Assembly (NCBI RefSeq): GCF_013256425.1
Contig: NZ_CP053904.1
Span: 744,001 to 808,000, forward strand
From: Hymenobacter sp. BRD67
Lineage (GTDB): Bacteria > Bacteroidota > Bacteroidia > Cytophagales > Hymenobacteraceae
Reading direction: 5' to 3'
DNA: 64,000 nucleotides
This document shows, piece by piece, positions 7,572-17,269 of the stretch (positions are counted from its first letter, which is position 1; every line of letters starts with the position of its first letter). A model generated the notes under the pieces. It was not told the origin of the DNA and searched no databases. It saw only the letters and a list, made by a program, of their open reading frames with translations. The translations under genes were made by a program, and so were the position numbers.

Positions 7572-10367
7572 ATGCGTCGCCACACTAAAGTATCACTAGA
7601 CCAACTCAAACGCCTCCTTTTCTCCGCCGCTGACGAGCTGCGTGGTTCGATGGATGCCGCTGAGTTCAAGGATTATATATTCGGTATCTTATTCCTAAAA
7701 CGCCTATCTGACCAGTTCGACCAGAAGCAGGCCGACCTGCGCCGCAAGTATGAGCAGCAAGACTTCACCGCCGACGAGGTAGAGGAGCTGGTAAACAGTC
7801 CTACTTCCTATGGCGAAACCTTCTTTGTACCCGTCGAGGCGCGGTGGGAAAGTATCCGCCACAAGAAAGTCCAGGTCGGCACGGTGCTCAACCAAGCTAT
7901 TAGCCAGCTTGAAGACCAAAACGCCGGGCAGTTTGAGGGGATGCTTAAAAACAACATCAATTTCAACGCTTCTCGCGGCAAAGCCCAGGCTCGCGTATCC
8001 GATACCAATTGGGTGGCTATCATCGAGAAGTTTGATAAGTACCGCCTCACCAACGACAATTTCGAGTTTCCCGACCTACTCGGCGCGGCCTATGAATACC
8101 TGATTGAGCAGTTTGCCGACGACGCTGGCAAGAAGGCCGGCGAGTTCTACACCCCCGCTGGCGTCGTTAATCTCATGGTGCGCCTGCTGGCCCCCCAACC
8201 GGGCATGTCGGTATATGACCCTACGGCGGGCGCGGGCGGGATGCTCATCCAGTCGCGCCAATTCGTGGAGGAGCACGGCCACGACCCGCGCGACTTGCGC
8301 CTCTACGGCCAGGAGAAAAGCGGGACGGTGTGGGCAATCTGCCGCATGAATATGATTCTGCACGACGTGCCCGATGCCCTCATCGAAAACGGCGATACGC
8401 TCCTTGAACCGGGCCACGTAGACCTTGCTACTGGTTTGCTCCAGCAGTTCGACCGCATCTTGGCCAACCCGCCCTTCTCGCAGAACTACAAGAAGGCCGA
8501 TATGAAGCACCAAGAGCGCTTCGACGGGTTGTTTACGCCCGAAAAGAACAAGGCCGACCTCATGTTTCTGCTCCACATGCTGGAGTCGCTCAAATCCGAT
8601 GGCATGGCGGCCACCGTCATGCCCCACGGCGTATTGTTCCGGGGCGGGGCCGAGCAGAAAATCCGGCAGCGGCTACTGGCGCAAGATGTGCTGCACGCCA
8701 TCATCTCGTTACCCCCCGGCCTCTTCTACGGCACCAGCATCCCGGCCTGTATCATCGTACTCAACAAGAAGAAACCGGCTAAGCTCGCTCGCAAAGCGCT
8801 GTTCATCAACGCCGATGCCGAGTACGGTCCCGGCAAGGCCATGAACTTCCTTCGTCCCGAAGACGCCGAAAAGATTGTAACTGTCTTCCACGAGGCCCGC
8901 ACCGAAACCGCCTACTCCCGCCTCGTAGACTTCACCGAGCTGGAAGCCGATGGGGCCAACTTCAACATTCGCCGCTACGTCGACAACACCCCGTCGCCCG
9001 AGCCCCAGGACGTGCGCGCCCACCTGCTCGGCGGCCTGCCGGCCCCGGAGGTCGAGGCGTTGCGCCCCCGCGCCGCAGCGCTCGGCGTGCAGCTGCCCAC
9101 CTTCGTGCAGCCACGCCCAACTGAGCCGGCCTACTTCGATTTTGCCCCACCCATTGCTGCCGACCGCAGCCAGCTCCGCGCCCTACTCGAAGCCGATGCC
9201 GGCCTGCACGCCACGCTGCACCACCAGCAAATCGAGATTGAGCAGTGGTGGCACGAGGCCCGCGACTCCTACGCCCGGCTAGCCCATAGCTACCACTCCG
9301 ACCGCCGCCTGCTCGCCAAAAGCCGCACCGAGCTACGCCACTCGCTGGTGCAGCACCTGCTGCCCGCCGGCATCCTGAGCGAGTTTCAGCTAGCCGGTGT
9401 GTTTGCCAACTGGTGGCGCCTCGTGCGCGACGACTTGCGCACCATCACTTCGGTGGGTTGGTCGCCATCGTTGCTGGTCGAGGATGAGCCTACCCGTGGC
9501 AAGGCCCCGGCCGCCGACGATGAAAAAGAGCGCCCCTGGCGCGCCCCGCTGGTCGAAGCCCGGTTCTTCGGGCCTGAGCTGACCGAGCTGGCCCGGACCG
9601 CCGACGAGCTGGAAGCTGCCGAAGCTACCCTAGACGAATGCCTGGCCGACGTGAACGCCGAGCTGGAAGACGGCCAGGAGCCGACCCTCAAGCTGGTGCG
9701 CGCCTGGCTAACCACCGAGTTGTTCAACGCCCTCGATGCGGTTCACCAACGCCCGCTCAACCTGCACGCCCAGCACCTCACCGATGCCGAGCAGGAAGTG
9801 AAGCGCCTGCGCAAAGTCTACAAAACCCAGCGCGCCCGCCTCAACCAGTTCGTGGAGTTCAAGCTCTACGGCATCGACGACACCGACAATCGCACCGCCC
9901 TCACCCGCGCGCAGCAAGCCCTAGCCACCACCGAAACCGAGATTCAGACCCTCCTGGCGGCTAGCTCGCTGCTGGCGGCCACCACGCCCCTGGAGGCCGC
10001 CCTCACTGCCGCCCAGCGGCGCGGCTCGCCCGTGGCCGCTGCGGCCAAGGCCCTTGCCAAAACCCGCGCTACGGCCCAAAAAGCAGTTGCCCACATCGAG
10101 CAGACCATCCAGGCCAATGAGCGGCGGCTCGCCGAGGCGGGCGGCATCATCACCGAAGAGGAGGCTCGTGAGCTGATTCTCCAAAAACACCATAACTTGG
10201 TGAGCACCGCCCTCACCCGCTACCTGCTGGCCGAGAAGCGGCAGCTGCTAGCTGGGTTAGAGAACCTGGCCGAGAAGTATATCAACTCCTTGGGAATACT
10301 TGAAGAAGTTGAGCAGCAGCTTCGTGCTGATATGAGTGAAGTTTACAGCCAATTAGCTTACGTGTAG
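7572..10367 (+). CDS. hsdM: Type I restriction-modification methyltransferase subunit with long C-terminal extension
   Basis: HsdM is the N6-adenine methyltransferase subunit of the type I complex. The N-terminal helical domain (about 1-150) is followed by the methyltransferase fold with the SAM-binding DPTAGAGGML at 216-225 and the catalytic NPPF at 299-302. At 931 residues it is much longer than a usual HsdM of about 500. The extra C-terminal part (about 480-931) is largely charged and helical, with long coiled-coil stretches. hsdS begins one base after the stop, so the two are probably coupled. The high GC fits the host's core genes better than the adjacent GTPase operon does. Confidence 0.93.
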   Translation: MRRHTKVSLDQLKRLLFSAADELRGSMDAAEFKDYIFGILFLKRLSDQFDQKQADLRRKYEQQDFTADEVEELVNSPTSYGETFFVPVEARWESIRHKKVQVGTVLNQAISQLEDQNAGQFEGMLKNNINFNASRGKAQARVSDTNWVAIIEKFDKYRLTNDNFEFPDLLGAAYEYLIEQFADDAGKKAGEFYTPAGVVNLMVRLLAPQPGMSVYDPTAGAGGMLIQSRQFVEEHGHDPRDLRLYGQEKSGTVWAICRMNMILHDVPDALIENGDTLLEPGHVDLATGLLQQFDRILANPPFSQNYKKADMKHQERFDGLFTPEKNKADLMFLLHMLESLKSDGMAATVMPHGVLFRGGAEQKIRQRLLAQDVLHAIISLPPGLFYGTSIPACIIVLNKKKPAKLARKALFINADAEYGPGKAMNFLRPEDAEKIVTVFHEARTETAYSRLVDFTELEADGANFNIRRYVDNTPSPEPQDVRAHLLGGLPAPEVEALRPRAAALGVQLPTFVQPRPTEPAYFDFAPPIAADRSQLRALLEADAGLHATLHHQQIEIEQWWHEARDSYARLAHSYHSDRRLLAKSRTELRHSLVQHLLPAGILSEFQLAGVFANWWRLVRDDLRTITSVGWSPSLLVEDEPTRGKAPAADDEKERPWRAPLVEARFFGPELTELARTADELEAAEATLDECLADVNAELEDGQEPTLKLVRAWLTTELFNALDAVHQRPLNLHAQHLTDAEQEVKRLRKVYKTQRARLNQFVEFKLYGIDDTDNRTALTRAQQALATTETEIQTLLAASSLLAATTPLEAALTAAQRRGSPVAAAAKALAKTRATAQKAVAHIEQTIQANERRLAEAGGIITEEEARELILQKHHNLVSTALTRYLLAEKRQLLAGLENLAEKYINSLGILEEVEQQLRADMSEVYSQLAYV

Positions 10368-10368
10368 C

Positions 10369-10536
10369 ATGTCAGTACGCGAAATCAAGATTGGGCAATT
10401 GTTCAAGTACACCATTCCAGGCGAATGGGGAAATGATGGTGATGGTGAATCGGGTGTTTCGGTGCTACGGTCCACTAACTTTTGCAACGACGGTACCTTA
10501 GACTTATCCGACATTGCGTACCGCAATGTATCTAAA
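10369..10536 (+). pseudogene. hsdS: hsdS, 5' part, interrupted by an insertion sequence
   Basis: This is the first 56 codons of the DNA-specificity subunit, starting with ATG one base after the hsdM stop. The translation (VREIKIGQLFKYTIPG, then LRSTNF) is typical of the start of an HsdS target-recognition domain. The frame enters the insertion sequence at 10537 and stops a few codons later. Removing the element plus one copy of the flanking AAA joins this part in frame to the 3' part at 11469, giving a complete HsdS of about 437 residues. As sequenced, the specificity subunit is split. Confidence 0.9.
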
Positions 10537-11468
10537 GAAGCTGTTTAGGAAGTAGGCGAGCGACCAATTCTGCGCAGCAGTAGCACGGTAAAGGCCAGCC
10601 AGTGAAACGCCAGCCAGGTATGCAGGCAGGTTTCAAAGCGCACGAGTAGCGTTTTGAAGCCGTCGAGCCAGGCGTTGAGTTGCTCAATAACCTGTCGGCG
10701 GCGGTAGAGTTCGGGGTCAAACAGGGTATCATCGTCGATTTGCCAGTCGGCCGAACGCCGGTTGCGCGGGATGTTGACCTCAATATCGCGGTGGGCACAG
10801 GCCTGGCGTAAGCTGTTGACATCAAAGGCTTTGTCGGCGTTCAGAAACAAGCCTTGCAGGCACAGGTCCGCCTGCTCCAACGTTTGGCAAAGCTCGCCAA
10901 AGACGGCTTCCAGCTCAAACGTATCGTGGTGCTGCCCGGCCTGGGGCGTGGCCAGGGCCAGCGGCTGGCCCTGGTTGTCGGCCAGGAACAGGGCGTTGGT
11001 GGTGCGCGCCGCTTTGCGGCCCTGGTAGCCCACGGCCACCCCGCCGTTCTTGGCCGGTGTGTGGCTGCCGTCGAGTTGCACGCTGGAGAGGTCGAGCAAG
11101 CGGCGGTGTAGGCGCAAGAGCGTCAGCCACAGCTTTTTCCAGGCCCCTTGTTTGCTCCAGGTGTGGAAATGATAGTACACCCCCTGCCAACTCAGGGGCT
11201 CGCCGCTGAATAGGGCGGCCACCGGTAGCCAGCGCCACTGACAGCCGGTTTTGAGTTTGTAGAGAATGGCGCCCACCACCTCGGCCGGAGCCACGCGCCG
11301 CCGCCGGCCCTGGCTGGGAAAGGGTAAATAGGGCAGTAGCCAGGTCACGATGATATCTTTGGAGAGGACTTCCACGGGCAGGCGTAAGAAACTTGGTTGG
11401 GTCGCACCCCAAATTTCTCTCTGCCGTGGGAGTCTTTTTTGTTTCCAGCCTACTTCCTAAACAGCTTC
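10537..11468. mobile_element. IS5-family-like insertion sequence in hsdS
   Basis: This is a 932-bp element with perfect 21-bp terminal inverted repeats at 10537-10557 and 11448-11468. It is flanked on each side by AAA (10534-10536 and 11469-11471), a 3-bp target duplication. It carries one transposase gene on the minus strand, antisense to hsdS. The perfect termini and the intact target-site duplication indicate a recent insertion. Size and the single DDE transposase fit the IS5 family; I cannot assign the subgroup. Confidence 0.93.
10545..11375 (-). CDS. IS5-family-like DDE transposase
   Basis: The transposase has 276 residues, with an N-terminal helical region containing YKLKTGCQWRWLP, typical of IS5-type enzymes. 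An RNase H-like DDE core follows: a first Asp in QLDGSHTPAKNGG, a second in LNADKAFD, and a Glu in YRRRQVIEQLNAWLDGFKTL, which carries the Y-(2)-R-(3)-E signature of IS4/IS5-type transposases. It is uninterrupted and probably functional. Its stop lies within the left inverted repeat. Confidence 0.92.
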   Translation of the reverse strand: MEVLSKDIIVTWLLPYLPFPSQGRRRRVAPAEVVGAILYKLKTGCQWRWLPVAALFSGEPLSWQGVYYHFHTWSKQGAWKKLWLTLLRLHRRLLDLSSVQLDGSHTPAKNGGVAVGYQGRKAARTTNALFLADNQGQPLALATPQAGQHHDTFELEAVFGELCQTLEQADLCLQGLFLNADKAFDVNSLRQACAHRDIEVNIPRNRRSADWQIDDDTLFDPELYRRRQVIEQLNAWLDGFKTLLVRFETCLHTWLAFHWLAFTVLLLRRIGRSPTS

Positions 11469-12614
11469 AAAGCCAAACTAAAGCGCCGGCAAATTCAAGC
11501 CGGCGATATTCTGATTGAAAAAAGTGGTGGCAGCCCTACCCAACCAGCTGGGCGGGTAGTGTATTGCCCTATCGATACAGGGGGCACAGCGTCTAACTTC
11601 ATTGAAGTTTGCAAAGTCCGGGAGCAGTTTGATAATCGGTACGTTTTCTACCTTCTATATACTCTGTACCAGAGCGGCAGGGTGATGAAATACCAGCAGC
11701 AAACCACTGGCATCATCAATTTTAAGCTGAATGATTATAAAGAGGAGGCAGTAATTATCCCCGTCGAAAAAGCGGAGCAGCAACGCATTGCCGAACGTAT
11801 TTCTACGCTTGAACAACTCATCGCCCAAACCGAAGCCCTCATTGCCAAGCACGAGCGCCTGCGTGCCGGCCTGCTCCACGACCTACTGACCTACGGCGTG
11901 GACGAGCAGGGTCGCCGCCGCTCCGAAGAGACTCACGAGTTTAAAGATTCGGCTATCGGGCGCATTCCGGTGGAGTGGGATATAACCTCGCTTGGAGAAA
12001 AATTTTCTATCAAATCTGGTAGCACGCCCTTGCGCAACCGACATGAGCGGTACTACCTCCATGGTACTATACCTTGGGTTAAGACCCTTGATTTAGATGA
12101 AGGCCCGATTTATGAAACTCAAGAAAGCATTACAGAAACTGCTTTAGCTGAGTCATCGTGTCAAATATTTCCCGTTGATACCGTTTTGGTTGCTATGTAT
12201 GGAGGCTGGGAGCAAATTGGCAGAACTGCTATCTTGAAAAAAGAGGCAGCTACCAATCAAGCTATTTCAGCCCTAATTCCGAGGGAGAACATACAAATGG
12301 AGTACATTCTTCTCGCATTGCAACTAGGACGTCGCAACTGGAAGAAAGTCGCTATTAGCACTAGAAAAGACCCCAACATTACGAAAAGTGATGTTGAGAA
12401 TTTTCAGATTAAGCTGCCCAGGAGTTCGGAAGAGCAGCGTGAAATTGCGCGCATCGCTCATGCTTCAATACAAGACATAGAATATCGGCAACGGTCATTA
12501 GAAAAGCTCAACCGCCTCAAAGCCGGCCTGATGCATGACCTATTGACCCCGCCCACGGCCCAAGCGCCGGACGCCCCCGCTGTACTGCAAGAAGCCGAAG
12601 CGCTGTTCGCCTAA
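11469..12614 (+). pseudogene. hsdS: hsdS, 3' part, downstream of the insertion sequence
   Basis: This holds the remaining 381 codons of the specificity subunit: the end of the first target-recognition domain (QAGDILIEKSGG), the first central conserved coiled coil (EQQRIAERISTLEQLIAQTE), a second target-recognition domain that begins GRIPVEWD and the second conserved helix (LEKLNRLKAGLMHDLLT). The open frame extends upstream into the element to an ATG at 11397, so a 405-residue chimera missing the first 56 residues could be made if transcription reads out of the element. hsdR follows after 20 bp. Confidence 0.9.
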
Positions 12615-12634
12615 CCTCTCCGCTACCCCCGCTC

Positions 12635-15600
12635 ATGCCCGTCAATTACAAGCTCGACGAACGCAACCACGTCGAGCTGCCGCTCCTGGCCCAGCTCGAA
12701 AGCCTCGGTTACACTGTCATTGATACCAGCGTTTCGGGCGGCGACGACTTAACCGCCACCGGCCGCGCCGACTTCGGCCAGACCTATCTGCCGGCCGTGC
12801 TGCGCGCCAGCATCCAGCGCCTTAATCCCTGGCTCCAGCCCGACCAGTTAGCCGGGGTAATAGCCGAACTACTCAGCTTCCCGGCCAGCAGCCTCGTGCG
12901 CACCAATCAGCTGGCCCACGAGCGCCTGCTCAAAGGCCTGACCGTGGCCGAGAACCGCCAGACCGGCGAGCGTACCCCCGTGGTGCGGCTGCTCGATTTC
13001 ACTGGCATCCACGAGTTTCGCACGCCCCCCGGCAATGACTACCACGCCGTATGTCAGTTCAAGGTGCGCGTGCCCGGCGACCCTACCGGCAAGCTTATGC
13101 GGCCCGACGTAGTGCTCTTTGTCAATGGCCTACCCCTGGTCGTCATCGAGGCCAAGTCGCCCAAAATCAACGACCCGCTTACCGAGGCCATCACCCAGCT
13201 CACGCGCTACACCAACCAGGGCGAGTACCAGGGCCTCGGCAACCCCGCGCTGTTCTACTTCAACCAGGTCACGGTAGCCACCTGGCGCACCGGGGCCGTT
13301 TTTGGCACCATTACCACTACCACCCGCAAGCACTTTTACAAGTGGTCGGACCCCCACCCGGCCGCACTGGCGCAGGTATGGCGCGCCGACCCCGCTTCGT
13401 CCAGCACCCCCAACGACCAGGAGCGCCTCACCCACGGCCTACTCACGCCTGCCCACCTGCTCAGCCTGCTGGCTAGCTTCACCGTTTTCCAAACCACCGA
13501 CGAGGGCCACCTCGTCAAGGTAGTGGGCCGGCATCAGCAGTTCCGGGCCGTGCACAAGGCCGTGGCCCGTCTGCGCCAGGGCGCTACCCCCCGCCAGCGC
13601 GGCGGCCTTGTCTGGCATACCCAAGGTTCGGGCAAGTCGCTGACCATGATGTTTCTGGTGCGCGAGATGTTCCGCCACCATGACCTACAAGACTACAAAA
13701 TCGTCTTCGTCACCGACCGCACCCAGCTCGAAGGCCAACTGCACGAAACCAGCCAGGTGCTCGGCTATCCGGTCCGCGTGGCCGGCAGCGTCACCCAGCT
13801 CCAGGCCCGCCTGCGCAGCACCACCGCCGACGTGACGCTGGCCATGATTCACAAGTTTCAGGAAACCGAGCTGCAAGCCATCTTCCCGGAGCTAAACGAC
13901 AGCGCCCGCATCCTCGTCCTTACCGACGAGGCCCACCGCTCGCAGTTTTCGCGCCTCGCCGCCAACCTCGACCAGGCGCTACCTAACGCCACCAGCATCG
14001 GCTTCACTGGCACGCCCACCGAAAAAGCCAGCAAGAAATTTGGCGACTACATCGATAAGTACACCATGCGCGAAGCCAACGCCGACGGCGTTACTCTGCG
14101 CATCGTGTACGAGGGCCGTACCCACGAGGCCGAACTGAGCGACGAAGCCGCCGCCGAAGGGCGCTTCGCCGACGTGTTTGCCGACTTTAGCGTGGACGAG
14201 CAGCTCGAAGTGCTGCCCCGCGCCACCCGCGACGCCTACCTAGAGTCGCGGCCCGTCATTCGGGCCAAGGTCCGCGACATGCTCCGCCACTTCGCCGAGC
14301 ACATTCTACCCAACGGTTTCAAAGCCCAGATTGTAGCCAACTCCCGCGAGGCCGCCGTGCGCTACTACGAAGAGCTACAAACTGCTCTGCCCGAACTGCT
14401 GGCCGAGCTGGAGCAAGCCAACCCTACCCTCATTCCCCTTGACCAGCTCCGTGCGCTGCGGGCGGCCGTCATCATTTCTCACGCCCACAACGACTCGAAG
14501 CGCCTCACCGACCATACCAAAGAAGCTGACCATACCGAGCACATTGCGCAGTTCAAGCAGCGGTTTCCGACCGTCGTGCCCGGCCCCGGCGAGCCGCTGG
14601 CCCCTGGTAGCCTAGGCATCTTGATTGTCAACAATATGCTGCTAACTGGCTTCGATGCGCCCATCGAGCAGGTGCTCTATCTCGACCGCGTTATCGTCGC
14701 CCACAACCTATTGCAATCCATTGCCCGCGTCAACCGCGTGTATAACGAGGATAAAACCCGTGGCTTCGTCGTTGACTACGTGGGCGTGGGTAAGCACCTC
14801 AACGCGGCCCTCGAAGCCTACGACGAGGAAGAACGCCGGGAAATAACCGGCGAACTTGACTCCTTCGACCAAGAGCTGCAAGCTGTGCAGGAAGCGCACA
14901 AGCAACTGCTGGCCTTAGCCACCACCCACGACCTGCCCGACCTCACCGACCTCGATTCTTGGTACGAGCTTTTCTACGACGATGATTTTCGCTACGAGTT
15001 CAGTACCAAGTTCCAAAAGTTTGCCCGCGCCCTCGATGCCTTGTTTCCCCACAAGGAAGGGCTGTTTTATGACGCCGACCTCAAAGAGTTTGCGCAAATC
15101 AACGTCATGGCGGGCCGCCACTACCACGACCAGCGCCTCAGCCTCAAGGGTGTGCCGGCCAAGCTCCGCGCCATCCTCGACGACTACCTCACCGCCCACG
15201 GCGTCGAGCAGAAAGTAGCTCCGCTCGACATTACCAGCGACGAATTCGAGCAGCAGTTTGCCACCATTAGCAGCCCCAAGGCCCGTGCGGCCGGCGTCGA
15301 GCACGCCATCCGTCACCACCTCGCCGTCAACATGGCCAACGAAGACCCCGAGCTATACGCCTCTTTCGTCGCCCAGCTCAACGCCATTATCACGCAGTTT
15401 CGCGATAACTGGAATGAAATTTTGCGCCACCTCGAAGAGCTACGTCAGCGCATTCGTCGCCAATACCAGGAGCCGACATACGGCCTCAGCCGCCGCCGCG
15501 AGATGCCCACCTTCCGCATCCTCGTAGTCGAGCTACTACCCCTTGATACTAAGCCTACCGACGACCAAATTAGCGTCCTTGTGCCCACCACCAGCGAAAT

Positions 15601-15805
15601 CGTGGACAGCATGAAGGTGGAGCTAAATCGCCCCGACTTCTGGCGCAATATCAACGCCCAAAATCGTCTTGCAGCGGAATTGATAGACTTAGTGTTGAAA
15701 CTACGAACTGTTTTGCCCGGCACCTTTGCCAAGCGGGAGCACATCGTTTCCCGCCTGATGGAGCACGCCCGCAAATATTCTGACCTCATTCGCTTCGCTG
15801 AGTAG
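12635..15805 (+). CDS. hsdR: Type I restriction enzyme motor/nuclease subunit
   Basis: HsdR translocates DNA and cleaves it at a distance once bound to HsdM/HsdS. The 1056-residue protein has the N-terminal PD-(D/E)xK nuclease (RPDVV with D158, and IEAK with E172 and K174), Walker A GSGKS at 331-335, the DEAH box at 430-433, and the SF2 motif GFTGTP after it. A helical C-terminal domain for complex assembly follows. All key residues are present. The gene is intact, so restriction activity would be possible if a working specificity subunit were supplied or hsdS were repaired. Confidence 0.95.
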   Translation: MPVNYKLDERNHVELPLLAQLESLGYTVIDTSVSGGDDLTATGRADFGQTYLPAVLRASIQRLNPWLQPDQLAGVIAELLSFPASSLVRTNQLAHERLLKGLTVAENRQTGERTPVVRLLDFTGIHEFRTPPGNDYHAVCQFKVRVPGDPTGKLMRPDVVLFVNGLPLVVIEAKSPKINDPLTEAITQLTRYTNQGEYQGLGNPALFYFNQVTVATWRTGAVFGTITTTTRKHFYKWSDPHPAALAQVWRADPASSSTPNDQERLTHGLLTPAHLLSLLASFTVFQTTDEGHLVKVVGRHQQFRAVHKAVARLRQGATPRQRGGLVWHTQGSGKSLTMMFLVREMFRHHDLQDYKIVFVTDRTQLEGQLHETSQVLGYPVRVAGSVTQLQARLRSTTADVTLAMIHKFQETELQAIFPELNDSARILVLTDEAHRSQFSRLAANLDQALPNATSIGFTGTPTEKASKKFGDYIDKYTMREANADGVTLRIVYEGRTHEAELSDEAAAEGRFADVFADFSVDEQLEVLPRATRDAYLESRPVIRAKVRDMLRHFAEHILPNGFKAQIVANSREAAVRYYEELQTALPELLAELEQANPTLIPLDQLRALRAAVIISHAHNDSKRLTDHTKEADHTEHIAQFKQRFPTVVPGPGEPLAPGSLGILIVNNMLLTGFDAPIEQVLYLDRVIVAHNLLQSIARVNRVYNEDKTRGFVVDYVGVGKHLNAALEAYDEEERREITGELDSFDQELQAVQEAHKQLLALATTHDLPDLTDLDSWYELFYDDDFRYEFSTKFQKFARALDALFPHKEGLFYDADLKEFAQINVMAGRHYHDQRLSLKGVPAKLRAILDDYLTAHGVEQKVAPLDITSDEFEQQFATISSPKARAAGVEHAIRHHLAVNMANEDPELYASFVAQLNAIITQFRDNWNEILRHLEELRQRIRRQYQEPTYGLSRRREMPTFRILVVELLPLDTKPTDDQISVLVPTTSEIVDSMKVELNRPDFWRNINAQNRLAAELIDLVLKLRTVLPGTFAKREHIVSRLMEHARKYSDLIRFAE

Positions 15806-15824
15806 TTCGGTCGTAAATTGCCTT

Positions 15825-16508
15825 ATGTCGCCTCTCACCCCCGAAATCAAGTTTTCCAACCGCCGCCGCACCATCGGCCTCACGGTTGAGCGGGACCGCC
15901 AGTTGGTGGTATATGCCCCCACTGGTACCAGCGACGACACCATCCAGGCCATCCTGCACCAAAAGCGGCATTGGATTCAGGAAAAGCTCGCTCATCCTCA
16001 GAAGTACCCCGCTGCTTCCCCTGCCCAGAGGCTGCTTCCTGGCTCCAGCATCTACTTTCTGGGGCGCACCCATCTATTACTAAGCGACTCCGAGCCTACC
16101 GCTCCGCTCCACTTCGACGGGCACACCTTCACCCTCGGCGCGGCTCTCCTCCCCAAAGCCAGCGCGTTGGTGCAGATTTGGCTGCGTCAGCAAGCGCAAG
16201 CCGTTATTACCCCCCGCGTCGAGCGTTTTGCCCGGTCCCTCGGCGTCACGTATCAGCGCATCCAACTCCTCGACCTGAAATATCGGTGGGGTTCCTGCAC
16301 GGCCAATGCGGCCCTCCTTTTCAACTGGCGGCTTATTCAAGCCCCCAGCACCGTTATCAATTACATCATCGTCCACGAGCTAGCCCACCTGCTGGTACCC
16401 GACCATTCTACTACTTTCTGGAATGTTGTGGCTGTACAACTTCCTCTCTACGAGCACGCTAAAAAATGGCTGCGTGATTATGGAGCCATTCTGGAAGAGT
16501 TAGATTAG
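15825..16508 (+). CDS. YgjP-type (M48-like) zinc metallopeptidase
   Basis: This 227-residue protein has an HELAH zinc motif at 184-188 and a further His at 194. RWGSC at 154-158 is the conserved block before the metallopeptidase helix in the YgjP/DUF45 family. There is no signal peptide, so it should be cytoplasmic. It starts 20 bp after hsdR, at the end of the operon. Genes of this family commonly sit beside type I restriction genes. A role in proteolytic control of HsdR, or in freeing stalled complexes, is a plausible inference without direct evidence here. Confidence 0.85.
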   Translation: MSPLTPEIKFSNRRRTIGLTVERDRQLVVYAPTGTSDDTIQAILHQKRHWIQEKLAHPQKYPAASPAQRLLPGSSIYFLGRTHLLLSDSEPTAPLHFDGHTFTLGAALLPKASALVQIWLRQQAQAVITPRVERFARSLGVTYQRIQLLDLKYRWGSCTANAALLFNWRLIQAPSTVINYIIVHELAHLLVPDHSTTFWNVVAVQLPLYEHAKKWLRDYGAILEELD

Positions 16509-16541
16509 AAATAATAAATATTTAAATATTATATTAATTCC

Positions 16542-16595
16542 TTTAGTCGAAACAGACAAATAGCATCCTTAATTTTCCTGTTCGTTTCGACTAAA
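16542..16595. terminator. Inverted repeat after the restriction operon
   Basis: A perfect 12-bp inverted repeat (TTTAGTCGAAAC at 16542-16553 and its complement at 16584-16595) surrounds a 30-bp AT-rich spacer, 34 bp after the metallopeptidase stop. It could act as a transcription terminator, or be the relic of a mobile-element end. Confidence 0.4.
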
Positions 16596-16683
16596 CCACC
16601 TCAAATAATGTCGTGTTTCCTCAGTAGCATTCGCGCCCGTCACTTAGTTAGCAGCCGTAGAATGAGTGGACACCTCATGTCGG

Positions 16684-17269
16684 CTACTGCACTTCGTTCT
16701 CTGCCTTAAGCCGAGCAGCTGACCGTTGTTTCTGCTGGGCTTCCAGAGACTCACTGGCTACCTCCAGTTGTTGCATTGGCCCCTCGACAGTGGGATGGTC
16801 CGTGTAGATGGCCCGCGCCTGCTTACCCTCCCATATGGTGCCCGTTAACTGGAACCGGTCGCCCGTGCTAAATAGATAAGTGGCATCTTGCTTGAGTACT
16901 TGCCGATCGTCGTTGTAGGCAATTGCCATGAAGTATGCAAACTTGTTGTCAAAGAAGTAATAGCTGGTCCGCAACTGCTGGGCGTGCTTACTGAACTAGC
17001 CACTGCCGTGATTGGCCTGGTCGGAGGGGTAATAATAGCGCCTCATGCCCTCTATATTGCTCTCGCCTTCTTTCAGGCCGGGAAAGGCGCTCAGGGGCTC
17101 GCCGAAGTGATAGCTGGGAATGCCGTTGAGCGAGTCAAGTGGTCCGCTCGGCCACCGCCGCCGGAGAAATAGAACTAGCCGCGGTGTCGGTGGTGGGGGA
17201 GTGGGAGCAGCCACTGAGCAGCACCCCGGTCAGCAGGACCCAGACAGACAGGGAGAAACGATTGGTCAT
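16684..17269 (-). pseudogene. Decayed lipoprotein gene
   Basis: The start at 17269 encodes a lipoprotein signal peptide with a lipobox (VLLTGVLLSGCS). That frame stops after about 44 codons. The rest of the protein continues in another frame (NGIPSYHFGEPLSAFPGLKE) and then meets an in-frame TAG at 16998-16996 before SYYFFDNKFAYFMAIAYND and a charged tail. The frame change is of the opposite sign to the homopolymer losses seen elsewhere in this window, and a nonsense codon is present as well, so I regard it as real decay. Its ATG overlaps the upstream stop in an ATGA, so it was once translationally coupled to that gene. Function unknown. Confidence 0.65.
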
